Part shown: piece after piece, positions 39,787 through 53,900 of the stretch
Layout: each line of letters starts with the position of its first letter
Position numbering within the stretch: position 1 is the first letter of the stretch
Source of the DNA: Vigna angularis
Lineage: Eukaryota; Streptophyta; Magnoliopsida; Fabales; Fabaceae
DNA length: 64,000 nucleotides
Direction: 5' to 3'
Assembly (NCBI RefSeq): GCF_016808095.1
Contig: NC_068972.1
Span: 40,455,029 to 40,519,028 of the forward strand
Position numbers and translations under genes: made by a program
Notes under the pieces: generated by a model
The model's database searches: none
The model's input: only the letters and a program-made list of their open reading frames with translations
What the model was told of the DNA's origin: nothing

Positions 39787-39905
39787 AAAGTGAATTTTAT
39801 GTTTAACTCAACCCCACAAAATATCGGTTTGTAAGATGAGCTTTGAATCCAATTATATACTCTAAAATAATCTCATGTCTAGTCAATGTGAGACTTCCAA
39901 CACAC
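39772..39905 (-). mobile_element. TRIM-like LTR remnant, inverted
   Basis: On the minus strand this reads TGTTGGAAGTCTCACATTGA at its start and TTTTGAACA at its end. It is followed by TGATATCAAAGTTGGG, a decayed primer-binding site of the tGGTATCAGAGC type. These are hallmarks of the small dispersed TRIM elements of dicots. Confidence 0.6.
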
Positions 39906-39945
39906 TCCCTTCATGCCGAGGTATATAGATAGGAGTGAAGGGGTG

Positions 39946-40142
39946 TGTTGAAAGTCCCACATAAACTACAGATAATGCCAATTTAAAGTATCCATGTGGG
40001 TGCATACCTCACCTTACAAGTCAACTTTGTGAGATTGAATTAGACTTAAATTCACTTCTTAACATAATACTAAAGCCAATTTAAAACATATCCTAACCAG
40101 ATTTTGTGAAATTAAGTTAGGCTTAAAATCCACCGTTTAACA
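39946..40142 (+). mobile_element. TRIM-like element remnant
   Basis: LTR-like segment 39946-40064 begins TGTTGAAAGTCCCACATAAA and ends TTCTTAACA. Next is TAATACTAAAGCC, resembling a decayed tRNA-Met primer-binding site. A partial second copy of the LTR end follows (TTTTGTGAAATTAAGTTAGG ... CCGTTTAACA). It lies head to head with the inverted copy at 39772-39905. Confidence 0.6.
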
Positions 40143-43100
40143 CTTCTTATCTATGTTTCTTTTATTTTCTATCTTTTCTTCTCTTTTAAAATTAGGTTTT
40201 TGTATGGGTTAAAATATTCTAAATATTTCAATTATATATTATATTCTTTCTTGTTAATAAAAAAACAAAATTGATTATATATCTCTAAAGTTATGTTAGA
40301 TCATATTTAAAGATATTTAATCTAAAAAAATACCACAAGTCTTAACTATTATAAAAAAAAAATTGTGTTACATATGTCATTCTAAAGTACAACATAAAGG
40401 ACAATGTTGACTATTCTCATACACTACAATTAATTATGGAAATTATGAAATATTTTAAAAAATAATAATAAACTAGTCAAGGAGTTGAAAGAACCCAATC
40501 AACTCCACAAGAATTATAAAAGGAGAAAGAGAAGTCAAGATAACACATGAATGCCTCCTGAAAATAGTGATGCACATACAACTTAAAGCCAAAATATAGA
40601 AAGAGCTACAATAAGCCCTTAAAGGTGTAAATCACCACCTATATGAGGACAAAACTTGAGCCCTCAATAACATATCTACACCCGGATACTGTCAAGGTTT
40701 GTGAAAAAAGAGGATAACATTCAACTATTAATATTTTTTTTAAGAACAAGTAGCATATATTTTGTTTCATAATAAAGATTTTAAATATGATAACAAGTAT
40801 CATGTATTGGGTTTTTATAAACATATTGAATATTTAATATATGATATAAATGAAAAATAATATAGACGTATACTTTGTAAATAGATTAGAATATCTAAAT
40901 ATTCTAATATAATTATGTAATTGTTTGATGATAAAAAAAATACGTCCCTATTATTTTTTTCCAGCATAAAATTAGATGATACGTTGTGAGTTCTAAATTT
41001 CAGGAACATACTCTACTCTACATAGAACTAATTATAAATCTGCATGCATCCCATATACCTGAAATGATAATTTTCTTTATTATCATATGATCAAATTAAA
41101 AGGTAGAAAATGACTTATCATCCTTTGATTGATTATAAATCCCCAAAGGGATATTAAATTGGAATGTAATGACAAGTCTAAACCAAAAAAAGTGCATATA
41201 GGCTGTTTAAATTGAGTTGGTTGACACCTCGGTAAGTACAAATGATCATGAATCTGGATAAATGTCACTTGGTGTAAAAGGCAGACAAATAAACATTAGT
41301 CTGTAAAAGTATTCTATGATAAAAAATAAACAAATAAAATAGGCTTATTGAATGCATAAATTTTTTAAGTAATATATATTTTCACCAGAGATCCAATAAT
41401 AAGTCCTGAAAATAACTTTTGCAGGAATCAAAGTACATAACAATGAACCTTCTTTACTTTATGTTGTTTTCATGTTTCAATCCAGAATAATATATGTTTT
41501 TTTTTCAGTGAAGTTTGAAGGCTGAACAAATTATAAAAAATTGCAAATTTATATTAACAATCTGACATAGCAACCTAATGAATAGTTTAATTGTTGCTAG
41601 ATAATTAATATATAAAAAAAAACTTAACATCAGATCCTATAAAATTGCACTCAATTGCACATTTAATAAAATGGAAATTAACTCTTTTTATTTGAATTTA
41701 TTGACTTATTTAGTATTTATTATGATTAATCAAAATGAAAATCAAAATATTTTTCATCATGTTGAATCTCTAAAACCAATTTGAAACCAATTCATTTACT
41801 AAGAGTTTTCCATAACCAATCCAATTCAAAACTGTTCTGTATAAACCATTCTTTAAAATAATTAGCAGTTGGATTAAGAATCAACCCATTTTAGAGTGTT
41901 TAAACAACCACAACATCTGGATTAAAACAAAATTTCAAACCCTTTATATTTTTTGGATAATCATTTTAGTAATATAAAATGTCTATTAATTTTATAGATG
42001 AAATGGTTAAACGTAGTAGAAAAAAGAATTGGTAATAATTTTTAACAAAATATTTTTTTTCAACAATCTCATAATTAAAAAAAAATAATAATTAGAACTT
42101 TGACTTTTTTTTTTTTCAGTAGTTGGACATTTATTATATGGGGTGAATGCCGATATGAACCTTAAATATTAGAAATTGAAGACGACTATGGCTCTCTTGA
42201 ATGCGTCCGCATAGGATTCTTCTCTTTTATAACTCTTGAGAAGAAAAAAATAAAAAGAAAAAGAAAAAGAAAATAACCTTTCCACTTATGAAAGAAGCAC
42301 ATTGGAAAATATAAAACAACATATCATTCTACTCTTCTATAGCTAGATCAACATAAACACTATTAGTATATTCATTAAGACAAATATCATATTACAAAAA
42401 TCTTCACAATTTTTTTTTATAAAAATGTGTCTTATAATATAGTATCCAAAAGTTAAAGATTGATCTTAGTAACTATGTTAGGGAGGACATAGCATGAAGA
42501 TTTGACATTATCTTTTTAATTACCAACTTCATACTTATCCTAAGAAGAAAAAGTAAAACAGTGAGAAATCTCACAAAATAACTAAAATAATTTATATAAT
42601 ATGAAGAGCACATCTATCAAAGAAGAAGAAGGTATTGATTCTCATTTATTTATCTGATAACAATTAACGACACATAAACAAGATTAAGAAAAGTAATTCA
42701 TTCAATACTACATTACCATCTTGGGAACATAAAAAAAGAACCGACAATTCCAACCCATTGACATTAACATGTGGTCCTCTGTTCCCTCTATCTATCTCTC
42801 TCTTTCTTCTTTTCATATTTCTTCTCTCTTTTTCTCTCTAGTGGTAAATTAAGTGTTTAATAGAAATTTTTTTCCTTTCTTAGTTAGTGACAAGAAATTA
42901 AAAAGAAGTTCTTAAAAGAGAAACAAAGCACGAAAAGTATCACTTAGAAGGAAACATATAGTGCAAACAAAAGAGTTGCTACAAATGAGATTGACTTTTT
43001 TTATATCTTAAACGGAAAATGTTGTTTCTTAATGTAATTAAAATGATGAATCTAAAAACAGAATCTAACTGATTTCATTTCATTGTAGAGCCAAATCTAG

Positions 43101-45470
43101 TATAAACCATTTTTTTATCATTAATTAATCAGTTTTTTTTTAATACATTTAAATAAAAAATGTTGATGATGGGCGGCTGAAAAATAGCCCAATCTCAGCT
43201 TGAAGGTATTTAGACTTTGATACAGTGTATTTACTATAGAGCAAAGAGCTAAAATTGACTTATGATGAATTTTGGCTTAAGATTTTTTAAAAATGTCCAA
43301 TTTAACTACTGTAGCAACTGCTAGGATGATGACCGTGACATAACTAGTTAACTATGCACCAGCTTCAAGGTTTCATATACTAGAAAATTACCTTAAACTT
43401 TCGAATTTGCCTTTTGGTGATTAACATAGGTAACATTCCCCGTATGTAATGCAATTATGTCGGGTTTAAGTATTAGTTGTGGAATATGCATGGGTGAGTT
43501 AACTCATAAGCTGAAAAAGGACACAGAGATCTGGTGTACTTTTACCTGTTTGTTGTTAGTACAGTTGACAATATCTTGTGGTCAAAGTTAAAATTGTTTT
43601 ACCTATGTTATGGTTCTTATGGGGGTAGTACATCTTTCACTCTTTACACATGTATACTTTGTCTGCAAAAAAGTACAGCCACTCAACCACATTTTAGCTA
43701 ATTAGGGTTACTTGTAAAACTTTAGTCACACATATCTTTTTGCATAACTTTTAGTGATAGATACATATGAACAAAGGTTAATATGATGTTTTGTTTGGTT
43801 AATTATGATGCATGAAGATTAGAAGCGATAAAGTAAGGTTAAGGAATTAAAGATGAAGAGAAAGAGAGAGGAAGTCCAAGGTTTGAATCTATCTATCTAC
43901 TGAAACAACCTTTGTAATTACATAAGCCTACAAGAATGAATTGGCTACATCAAATGTAGTTGTCAGGCAGAGGCATGATCGGTTTGAGGTGATGAAAGCA
44001 ACAATATGTATTAGACTATTATGACAACACGATCACGATCACCTTGAAAGCAACGACGAGATTCTTGAATATCGAAAATTTTGAATAGAAAAATGAGCCT
44101 AACGCTGCGCACCTCGTCACGAGATGATGGGCCACAGAGACCCATCTTAATGCACCGTATGACTCAGTAACTATGCAAATTGTTGGGACCACTTTTCGAA
44201 TACGAACAACCCACCCCAACTTGCTCTCTTCAAATATATAATATAACACTAATCACTTCTTAATTTAATATATATCCCCACTAACACCTGTTCAAATATT
44301 TCCCCTTTATATATAATCACCTTCTCTACTCATATATTTGGTAAAAAGGTTGTAGAAAGATAAGAATGGATTTTTGCAAGGGTATCTATCATATTTAAAG
44401 TTTTAAATTAGATTTTATAAATTTGAGATTTAGGATCTTAGATAAAATCTTAAGTAAAAGAAAGAAAAAATTGTTTTCTTTAAAGCAGATCTTCTCTTAA
44501 AAATATTAAAGAAACATATTAGTAAAGTGGGCTCTTACAAAACTCTTTTATCAACATAAAACTTACAATGAGGTCTTAAAAATGATAATATCTAGGAGGA
44601 TCTAAGAAAAAATAAATTAAAACTTCATGTTAAAGATTCTTTTAGCCACCTTCATTATAATAAGAGTTAAGAATTATAATATGATGTCTTAATTTATTTT
44701 ATACTTTAATGAGTGTCATATTTGATTGTTAAGGTTTTCAAGACAGAAATTTTCTTTTATTCTTATAACCTAAATTTTTAATTTTACACAATGTCACTAT
44801 ATTTGAAATATAGATATCTTCGTGATGTAACATTGATAAATAAGATATATATATTTTTATATTAGTTTTTTATACTTTTAAATTTTACAATATTCTAAAA
44901 TGGTATTATCATTAATTAATCAATGTACAATTTCCAATATACTCTCTTATACCAAGATATATATGTTGAATGTGAAACTAAATAATTTTATAATTCTTCA
45001 ATAGATAATAGAATAATAAATCTAACAAACAATATATCTTTTAAATCTTGTTAAAAATGATAATTTTACAAAATTGGATTGTAAAATTAAATTCATATTT
45101 ACTACTATAATAAACTATAAACAGGTGTTTTCACTCCTCAATAAAATTCTAAATTTCAAAAAGTTAACCACAAATATGAGATTTTGAGACTTCAAACTTG
45201 TAAAAACATATTCTTACACCTAACAACCGATAAAAACTGGGACCTGTAATGTCTCCTTTTGAAAAGAAATCATCATCGTAAAACTTTAAACTTTGGAGTG
45301 CATTGAAATGCGAAACTGTGTTCATATTTTATTTATTAAAATATTAGCACAAAACCCATAAAATTATTATAAATTAATCTAAAAATGAAAAAAATAATAA
45401 AAAGCGGAAAAACATAGTACTAAAAGGAGGCACATCCTTTCGACCCATCAATACCAAAGAACATAGGTGA
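40143..45470. other. Intergenic, AT-rich
   Basis: No gene recognised over this stretch. It includes a pyrimidine-rich CT tract (42781-42842) and a less AT-rich patch at about 44020-44220 without a recognisable product. From about 45300 it should contain the NF-YA promoter. Confidence 0.35.
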
Positions 45471-45479
45471 TTTGATTTC

Positions 45480-46243
45480 TACTTCTACATCACATGTACG
45501 AATTCTTTTTGCCCCTTTCTCTCACTTTGCTCCTTCTTCTCTCTTGTGTGTAAGTGTACTATGTGTGTGTGTGTTTTGCTTCATTAAGTACCGACATGAC
45601 TCCAACCTGTTGGGGTGGTGATTCATCTACTACTTCTACTTCGTAGAAATCGATGCTGCTACTTATTCTTCTTCTACTTTTACTACTCACTCTCAGAAGT
45701 GAGTGTTATCCCTTTCTTTAGTTGCTCCTCCTCGTCCCAGATAATGCGTCTTCGCAGCTCAATCTGTTAAACTTTACTTTAACTTCAACTGCTATATTGT
45801 ATATATCTGTGTATTTTTATCTTCGTGTTCCACTTGGAAGCATTAAAGTTTTGTTTTGAGACTCACGGTTCAGGATCTCAGCAACATTCTTGCTTTCTTT
45901 TATATAATTTTATTGGTATACTATGCTAATTGAAGTTTACTTTTTTGTCTTTTTTATATTTCAGCTCTCCTTTTGCTTGATGCTGCCGTCGATGAGTGGA
46001 GAAATCTGAGGCAGATTAGTGGTTTTTAGGTGCTTCGTGGAGCTAAGAGAATCTTGAAAGCTAGAGGTAGACATAGACATGCCACCTTGTTATTTTGTTT
46101 GCCTTTGTTGGAAAATTGTTCTCTTTTTTAACTGCTTTTTTAGTACTTTTTTTTTTCGTTTTAACTGTTTTTGAATCTTTTCTTTCAGGAAGTAGTTTAC
46201 TTTATCAACCTGGTGGTATTAAGACATCGTTTGGAGGCTGAAA
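45480..46243 (+). other. NF-YA 5' leader with likely UTR introns
   Basis: Pyrimidine-rich leader sequence (ctctctcttgtgtg and similar) begins near 45520. Possible leader exons are the one ending before GTGAGT near 45702, the one from 45965 (after TTTCAG) to about 46064 (before GTAGAC), and the one starting at 46190 (after TTTCTTTCAG) that joins the start codon. Plant NF-YA genes commonly have spliced leaders. These joints are inferred from splice consensus alone. Confidence 0.45.
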
Positions 46244-49200
46244 ATGGCGATGCAGACTGCTTACCTGAAAGAACACGAAGGAATTGTTCACAATTCTGTT
46301 GGACAGTTGTCATCTGGAACTTCCGCTCCATGGTGGAATGGCTTAGGATCTCAACCAGTTTATGGAGATTATTGTGGCCAAAACAAGCCCTTTTCGTTGG
46401 AGTTTTCGAACTACATCGACCCATTTGCTGGTGGTAAGCAAGCAGTACGAGGAGCTGAGCCAGTGATCGATAGAGGACATGCAACCCAGTTTTCCATCTT
46501 TCCAGGTATTAAATTTGGTTTTTGATGTATTTCTACCAGAGTTGCATCATTGCATGATTTGGTTCTATTGCTTATACCAAATTGCAATGCTTATGAATTG
46601 TTATGATAGTTGTAACTATACATAACAATTCATAAAAGATAGAGCAACATGCAACTGGTGTCTTATAACACAAACGCCTGTTTTGGAGAAATCTGAAACA
46701 AGGGAAGCTGTAGATTTGGGTAGTCTACCTTTTTTCAAAACAAAAAACATTTGCATGCACTATTTTCAGCTTTGCATGTATATATTTGAGTTATAGTATG
46801 TGTGTAATGGAGAGATCAAAGAGTTTGGTTCCTGTTGGCACTGAAATTAGTACCAAATTTGCAATGTAACTACGGAGTTACTGATATTTTAAACAAAAGG
46901 CTATGTTATCCAAGTCTTTGATATTCATTCAATTTTTTTTGTTATCTAAAGTGTTTGATATTCAATTTCTGGCTCTAACCAGCTTAAAAAGCTTTGGAAT
47001 TGCAGCTACTGAGATTGATTTCCGCCGAACTAAAATAACGTTTTTCCAGTGAAAGCCATGACTCGCGAGCACATATCAACCTTTGGTTATCAGCTTTGAG
47101 ACATGGACAAAAAATGGAGAAATCTCTGGTCCCCCCTCCTTGCTTTCTGCATGGCTTCCTCACTCCTATACTACATATTCAATCTGAATAAATAAATAAA
47201 TAAATATTTCTTTTAAGAAAAAATGACTGCAGATCTAGTTGAGTTTTTAAAAACATTCTTGAATTTTGAGGGCAAAACCTTTTCCACAGACTACAGTTTC
47301 TCTTATGGGGCTTCTTCTCTGCCTTATGAGCCTCATTGTCTAATTAGTATACTTTTAGTGAAAGACAAAAAATGGGAAAGTAATTTTCAAAAAATGTCCA
47401 CTAGCCTCTGGAGAACCTCTTGCATGGCCAATCAGATGATTTTGTTTGACCTAGCATTAGTTGAAGCTTGAAACTAATTTGTTGTACAACGGTATTATAT
47501 TACAGGGTTTACCACACAAAGATGAGTTTAAGTTGAGGGTTGCTATTAGTTAATAATCATTAGGACAGAGGCTGCATTAATGCGATGCATTCACTCAGAC
47601 TTTTAACTCACTGTAGCAGACGCAGGGAAAGCAAAGGAAATTGCACTTATGACTTCTTCAGAGCGAAGACCATTTATTGATTGTTGAGCCAATTCTGGCA
47701 CAGTGGTTTCTCCCCCCTCTTTTAGTACTGTTTCCAAAGTTACCTAAACAGCTTTAATCTTAAAAAGAGCTGTAAAAATATTATCAGGAAAAAAAAAACA
47801 AAAGTTACATCACTCTCGTTTAACCTGCTGACAAAAATGAGATTATGCATTTTAAGGCCTTCCTTAACATTTTCTATTTATCTGAAATATCTTCTTTTTC
47901 CCTTTTAAATTTTTTTAAGTGAGAAATTTTGTTGCATTCAACGCTTGGAATTTTCCTATGGCTAATCATACATTTCTTCTTCAGAGGAATGTAAAATGTT
48001 AGGCGATGCCCAAAATCCTCAGCCAGCCATAGGACTGCAGCCATCACTTGCTGAGCCCACCAACAATTTCGACATAGGGTTTAATCAGCCTATGGTAAAA
48101 CCTCTAACAAAACTACCCTTTTGTTATTTTACTATTTTATTTCTGCTGGGCATAATTTAAAATGTTTGGCACGTTTTCCTTCCTAGATGTGTGCACCATA
48201 TCCCTGTATGGAACAATTCTGTGCGATCACAGCTTACGGACCTCAAATTTCGGTTTGTCTTTACCTCAATCAGTTTCCTAATCTAAATAAATCAAGTATA
48301 GTGCTTTTAACATGCTTAAATGGGAATTATTTTATCTCTGCAGTGTATGAACATATGAAAAAGCAAGAAATCAATTCCTACAATTATCTATCCATGTTTA
48401 TGAAAGTCTTACATAGTCTTTAAATGTAATAACTGAATTGTAGAATGTGTTACTGGGTTTATATGTCTGCATACCCTAGATATACATTAGGTTCTAAACA
48501 AAGGGCAAGGGGAATAAGCTAGTTTTTCCAGAAGAAAGAGAGAACTCAAAATTAAAAATCATTTAATAATCATGATTCCAGCATAGTTTATGCATCAGCA
48601 TTATCGTTTTAATAAAAGAAGTTATCATTTGTTCACCTTCTGTAATCTTTCACTGTTTATTAATTCATATGTATGCATCCATATTTAATAAACTAGGGAC
48701 GTATAATGCTTCCGCATAACATGGCATCTGATGATGCACCAACCTTCGTGAATGCTAAGCAGTACCATGGAATCATCAGACGAAGGCAGTCACGTGCCAA
48801 GGCTGTTCTTGAGAATAAACTCATCAAACGTCGCAAGGTATGATCATATGCGTGGGCATCCCAAAACTTTTTGTCATATGATGATACTCAAAAGACAACG
48901 TTTGGTAATGTTTGAATACTCGTGAAACAGTTTTCTTTTCGTTAATACGATTTGTGTTTGTCTTGCAGCCTTACATGCATGAGTCACGCCATCTACATGC
49001 AATGAGGCGACCAAGAGGAAACGGTGGTCGTTTCTTGAACACAAGAAACTCCAATAATGGAAATGGTGGAAATGATTCTGAAGTGAATAACATGGGTGGC
49101 CTACAATTTCTGTCCAGCGCCTCTCAGAGTTCTGAAATGCTGCAATCTGATGTGGGAATAAATTCACCAATGGAGACAGATGAATGCAGTCCAAACATGT

Positions 49201-49382
49201 CTAGTACAGAAGTGAATAGCATGTTTTCGAGGGAAGGTTTCGATGGCTTTTCTGTGAATCCTCTTGGATCTTCGGTTCTTCCTCTAGGATCTCCTGTGTA
49301 TCCTCTTGGATCTTCTGTCCATTCGTTAACTAACTTGGTAGGTAGTGGAAATGGTGTTAGCATGCCCACTAGATGGGCTTAA
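46244..49382 (+). CDS. Nuclear transcription factor Y subunit A (NF-YA/HAP2)
   Basis: Five coding exons: 46244-46505, 47985-48094, 48187-48252, 48697-48837 and 48969-49382, all with GT-AG introns and consistent phase, totalling 330 residues. The N-terminal half is Gln/Gly/Ser-containing ([40 protein letters not shown]) as in NF-YA3/8-type proteins. Exon 4 encodes the NF-YB/NF-YC-binding helix [20 protein letters not shown] and the linker ENKLIKRRK. Exon 5 starts with the CCAAT-contacting helix [20 protein letters not shown] and RFLNT. The C-terminal tail is low-complexity (repeats of PLGSSV/PLGSPV). The protein would join an NF-YB/NF-YC dimer in the nucleus to bind CCAAT boxes. All key residues are present. 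A probable miR169 site lies in the 3' UTR. Relics of exons 2-3 occur again at 55.9 and 59.7 kb. Confidence 0.93.
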
Positions 49383-49532
49383 TGTGTTTGATTTTCTAGG
49401 AGAACAAGTGGGTTTGGTGTGATGTTGCACCGAACACGTCCCTTGAAAAAGACCAGATGAAGAAATTCTCTTGCACTTTTCTAGTGTTTATTGTGACAAA
49501 TTTAGTTCTGGAAAACTTCGTTCTATCTGATT

Positions 49533-49553
49533 TAGGGAAACCATTCTTGGCTA
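49533..49553 (+). promoter_or_regulatory. Probable miR169 target site in the NF-YA 3' UTR
   Basis: TAGGGAAACCATTCTTGGCT(A), 150 bases after the stop codon, pairs with miR169-type microRNAs (5' part complementary to CTTGGCTA). It has three mismatches in the miRNA 3' half and one G:U pair near position 9. miR169 sites at this place in NF-YA transcripts are well established. The microRNA sequence was recalled, not looked up. Confidence 0.65.
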
Positions 49554-49699
49554 AGCTTAGGCCATTCATCCCTGGCTCACCACATTCTGCAAAGGCCTTC
49601 CATGACATGGATGTATTATACATGGTAATGGCCATGCAGTCTACGTGATGTCTGCAATTTGGTTCTGAATTTCTGACTTTGTGTGGAGCAGTGTAATAT

Positions 49700-50327
49700 G
49701 CATCTTAGAACTCCGAACTGTGACATTAGTTGGAAAAATAAAACATTGTTTTGGGAGGCTAGGCCTAGAAGGGAATAGGTTTGTCATAGTAGCATGCAAG
49801 ATTTATAACCAAACTCTTATAGCTTTGAATGCAAGGCTCACATGCTTCTTAAATACTTCTGAACTATTTTGAATTATTCTGTGTGGTTTTGAAGTTGCTT
49901 AGGCCAAATTAGCTGGTAGAAACCCATAGTAATGCAGGAAATGATTTAGCCTGTTCTTTGCTCCCAACCAGTTGTCACGAAAGTTAACCTTTTGTTTTAA
50001 AAAAAATGTTCAATCCTTTTACTGATGTGATTAGGGTTTTGATTCTCCCACGGGATCTCAAAGTATTCCTGCATGTTTTGGTTTTTTAGGTTGAATATAG
50101 GACTGAATTTTTTGGTCATGCTTAAGTTCTTGTCTCATCTCTAATAATGTTATGAATCTTGTTATACACTCATTTGATGAATTAGTTCAAGTTTAAAGAT
50201 TGAACTCTATTAGTTAAATAAGTCAAACATAGATTTTATAGAATTGAGAGTATTATATTGATTGCAAACTGTATGTATTATATACATAAATAATAATAAT
50301 AATAACAACATACTTTTAAAACAAATT

Positions 50328-50358
<31 letters not shown>

Positions 50359-53290
50359 AAATGATATTTTTAAGAATAAAAATTTACACGAGTAATAATA
50401 AAGTATCTTCAAAAGGAAAATTTGTCATTTTCATTCTTAAAGATTTTTTTATTCCTCCGTATTAAAGATTTTGAGACTTAATTAAATAATCTTATATTGT
50501 TTAATTAAGGCAACTAAAAATTTATAGAAAAATCTTATATAAAATACTAAATAAATAAACACATAATATTTATAGAAAAATCATAAGTAAAAAAAGAGAA
50601 CCAAATTATAAATGTGTTAAATGAGTCAATGCCAAATCTTATATTGTTTAATTAAGGCAACTAAAAATTTGAAGTTATTTTGTTAAAATAATATAAGCAT
50701 GTCAACCAAGAGTTTATGCCTGGGATGGTGGTAAGTTTTAATTTTCTGTTTTTAAATATAGTTTTGAAAACAAAACAAAATCCTACTTTAAAAATTTAGG
50801 GTTGAAATGGCTTTTAATCTGTTTCAAAGTATTGTTGAGCCAGTTTTTAAATGTCTTCAGTCGCTCTCTTATTTTTAGTTTAGCTTTGTTGTTTTTATTG
50901 TTCAATAAGAAGAACAGTAGTATGACTTATTTCCATTCATTTGATACATGTTATAAAAATAAAATGATTATATAAGAATAAAATGACCAAAAAAGAGTAA
51001 ATTTTATGCTTTAAAAAAAATATAGTATTAAATAAATGTGATTATGTATATTAATTGTTCCTCTCCAACCCTTTATTAGAGAGTTGAGATCTATGGATCA
51101 TGGAAGTTTAGTTTTTCGACAATAAATAAACAGTGACAGAGTTTATAAGAGGTTTCGATCTCGTTACCAAATTTACTAATTTTTAATTTTCTTTTCTAAG
51201 AGCATAATTAAGAGTAAATATCATTGGTCACCAAAAAGAATGTAAATATTTTATATTATTTATTTTTTATAAGAGAATTAAGAAGAGAAGTCTTATCCAT
51301 ACTATTTTGAATTTGGAGAAATTGATAAAAAATGACATTTTTACTATTTATATAGTTTTGGAGTTAAGGTAAAATATAATTTAAATATATTTTTCACATC
51401 TTTCGAAATATTAATGTTTTAATTTTAAATTCATCAAATGATTTCCTATATAGAAAGTTTATTTTTACTTGATATAAAAGAATGAAAAATGATTATTTGA
51501 CGTACTAAAATTTTTATATTTATTTGATATTATTTTTATTTATTTATTTTTTAAAAATATAAAATTTTATATTTTTATGACAATTTTATTCTTATATTAT
51601 GTGTTAAATAAGCGTAAAAATGTGTTATATGATACGATTTTTTTAAAAGAATCTCTCACAAACCAATTTCGTGACATCTTCGTCCTTTTGTCCACAAAAG
51701 AATGCAAACAGTAGAAAGTGATATGCTTTAGCAAAATGAACTTTATTAATTTTACTTGAAAATTAAGTATTAAAATTATGCTTAATTTAAATATATTATT
51801 TTCACCTTCTAAAATTATTGATGACCAACGCATTGAGTAAATTAAATTCAATGTTAATATATTGATAAACAACATAGTTTTATGTATAAGTTTTGTGAAT
51901 AATAAATAATACGTTAGAGGATTTATTTAGACCTAAATGTAAAATTATTTAAGAATATAAATGATTAATTATGAATTTACTTGAATTCATAAAATCCAAT
52001 TTGAATTATTACAAAAGTATAACTACCTTCTTTAAATTTAAACATTTCTTATATTCTAAAAGACTGAGGACAAAAAATCTTTCTGGATATATATATATAT
52101 ATAAAGATTACGTTATTCTTTTATGACTACTGTAAAATTACTGTTTGAAAATATTATAAAATAAATATAAAGGATTAAATTTTGTTTTATGAATTATTAT
52201 GGTATGGACCTTAGAACAGAGTTTAGGTCCATTCAGGTCTGTCGTAGCCACCTGTGCCCTCTTCTGCTTCTATCTTATACTTAATTTCTATTGCCTTAGA
52301 TGTTTGTTTGTAGCGCTTCAGTTATCATATGTTAATAGAATCGGTTTGACTACTTTTAACAAGACGTAAAAAGTTATTTAAAAAAACATACAATTATTTT
52401 TAAATTCTTTTAATAAATAAATAATATTATTATTCTAGTTAACCAAAATAAATATAAAAAATACAATTATTCTAACTCAAATAAATATTAATAATAAATA
52501 AAGTTAATGTAGATTTGGATCGTGATAATATTGTGGACATTAACTAAGTTATATATTATTATCAATCCATTCCTGATAATAATTATTTTAAATTTAACTA
52601 CTTAGATTTAAATACGAAAAATCTCATCACTCGTAATTTTCTCTTAATATCTTCACATTTATATTTTTCATTTATATTTATAAATCTTTCCAACTTATAT
52701 TTTTATTCGTATTTATAAATCTTTTTACATCCATCATTCACTCAGATCTCATTCATCCCCTCATCTTCTTCATTTACACCATCCTTTTTATTTACACTCA
52801 TTTTTTTTAAAATCTGTCAAACAAATATAAATTAAATTAATATTAAAATTATATTTTATTTAGTATAGACTAAATCAATACTAAATATAATAATTTTTAA
52901 AATAAATGTAAACTGTGTGGATTAAAAAAATGAAAAAAAATCAAAATATAATGATATATAAAGTCTCAAGAATTATTGTTACAATGGGAGTTTAGGCTAA
53001 TGATAAGATATCAATTATAGAGACAAATATGAAAAAAAATGGTGTTTTTTTTCTTTTTTTCGATCTGGGCGTTTTTCTCCCTTTCTCTGCTGCATCGGAT
53101 CACCACCCATATGTCAATCCCCCAACTTCTATCTCTCTTTCCTCATTGCCTAGAAAAAAAGAACTTGTATATTTAATGTTCCTTATAATTATTTGAATGA
53201 TATCTCATTCTAAATATATTGGCGACCATCACTTTAAACTATAACTTTTTTTTTCTTTCAATTTTTGAAAGTGAAAAAATATCATATTAA
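49700..53290. other. Intergenic, AT-rich
   Basis: NF-YA 3' flank and spacer. A (TA)n tract lies at 50327-50352. The phrase atcttatattgtttaattaaggcaactaaaaattt is repeated at about 50490 and 50637. No gene recognised. Confidence 0.4.
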
Positions 53291-53299
53291 AGAGGATGT

Positions 53300-53900
53300 T
53301 ATCAAGATATCTAGCATAATTGTTGTCTCTATATTCTTCATTCCTGAATTTTTTTAGAATATTCTAAATTTGAAAGTGTATTTTATATACCTCAATACTT
53401 TCTTGGTAGCTTGGAGATACATTTTTGTGGGATGATCCATATATATGCTTAAAAAAGACTAACAACAAACATGATATTAGGAAGAGTATGTAGTTAGATT
53501 AAGATATCAATTAGCTACTTATATTAAGTTTTGTTCACTCTAATTTCATTGTCGTCTTTCATGAATTTGTACCTTAAAATAATTGGATTATGAATTATAT
53601 TGCACTTATCCATATCAAACATTTTTTACTCTTTTTTTAGATATTTCTTTTGATAACCAAAAATATCTTTTTTACTTTATATGACTTTTATGCCAAGAAA
53701 TCATCTCAGTTTTCCAATATATGACTTATCAAACTCATGTATCATAAAATATTTAAATTCTTCAAACATATATTCATTATTACCCATAAAAATAAGATAA
53801 TCAACATAGAAACATATAATCAAGATTTTACCTTCATCTTCAACTTTGACAAAGAGGGTATGGTTATAAGGAAATCACCTAAAATCTTCCTTAACAAAGT
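53300..53900 (-). mobile_element. Copia reverse-transcriptase relic, minus-strand copy
   Basis: On the minus strand from about 53900 downwards the frames read HTLFVKVEDEGKILIICFYV, DYLIFMGNNEYMFEEFKYFM, FDKSYIGKLR and FLGI, then further copia RT/RNase H-like pieces. The catalytic YVDDL motif reads YVDYL. Stops and frameshifts are frequent. Confidence 0.75.

Noticed and set aside
44019..44249. 76-codon minus-strand frame in a less AT-rich patch
   Set aside because: No family resemblance. It could equally be a regulatory or ancient repeat segment.
46171..46437. 88-codon frame overlapping the first NF-YA coding exon
   Set aside because: Out of frame with NF-YA and it crosses the leader splice acceptor.
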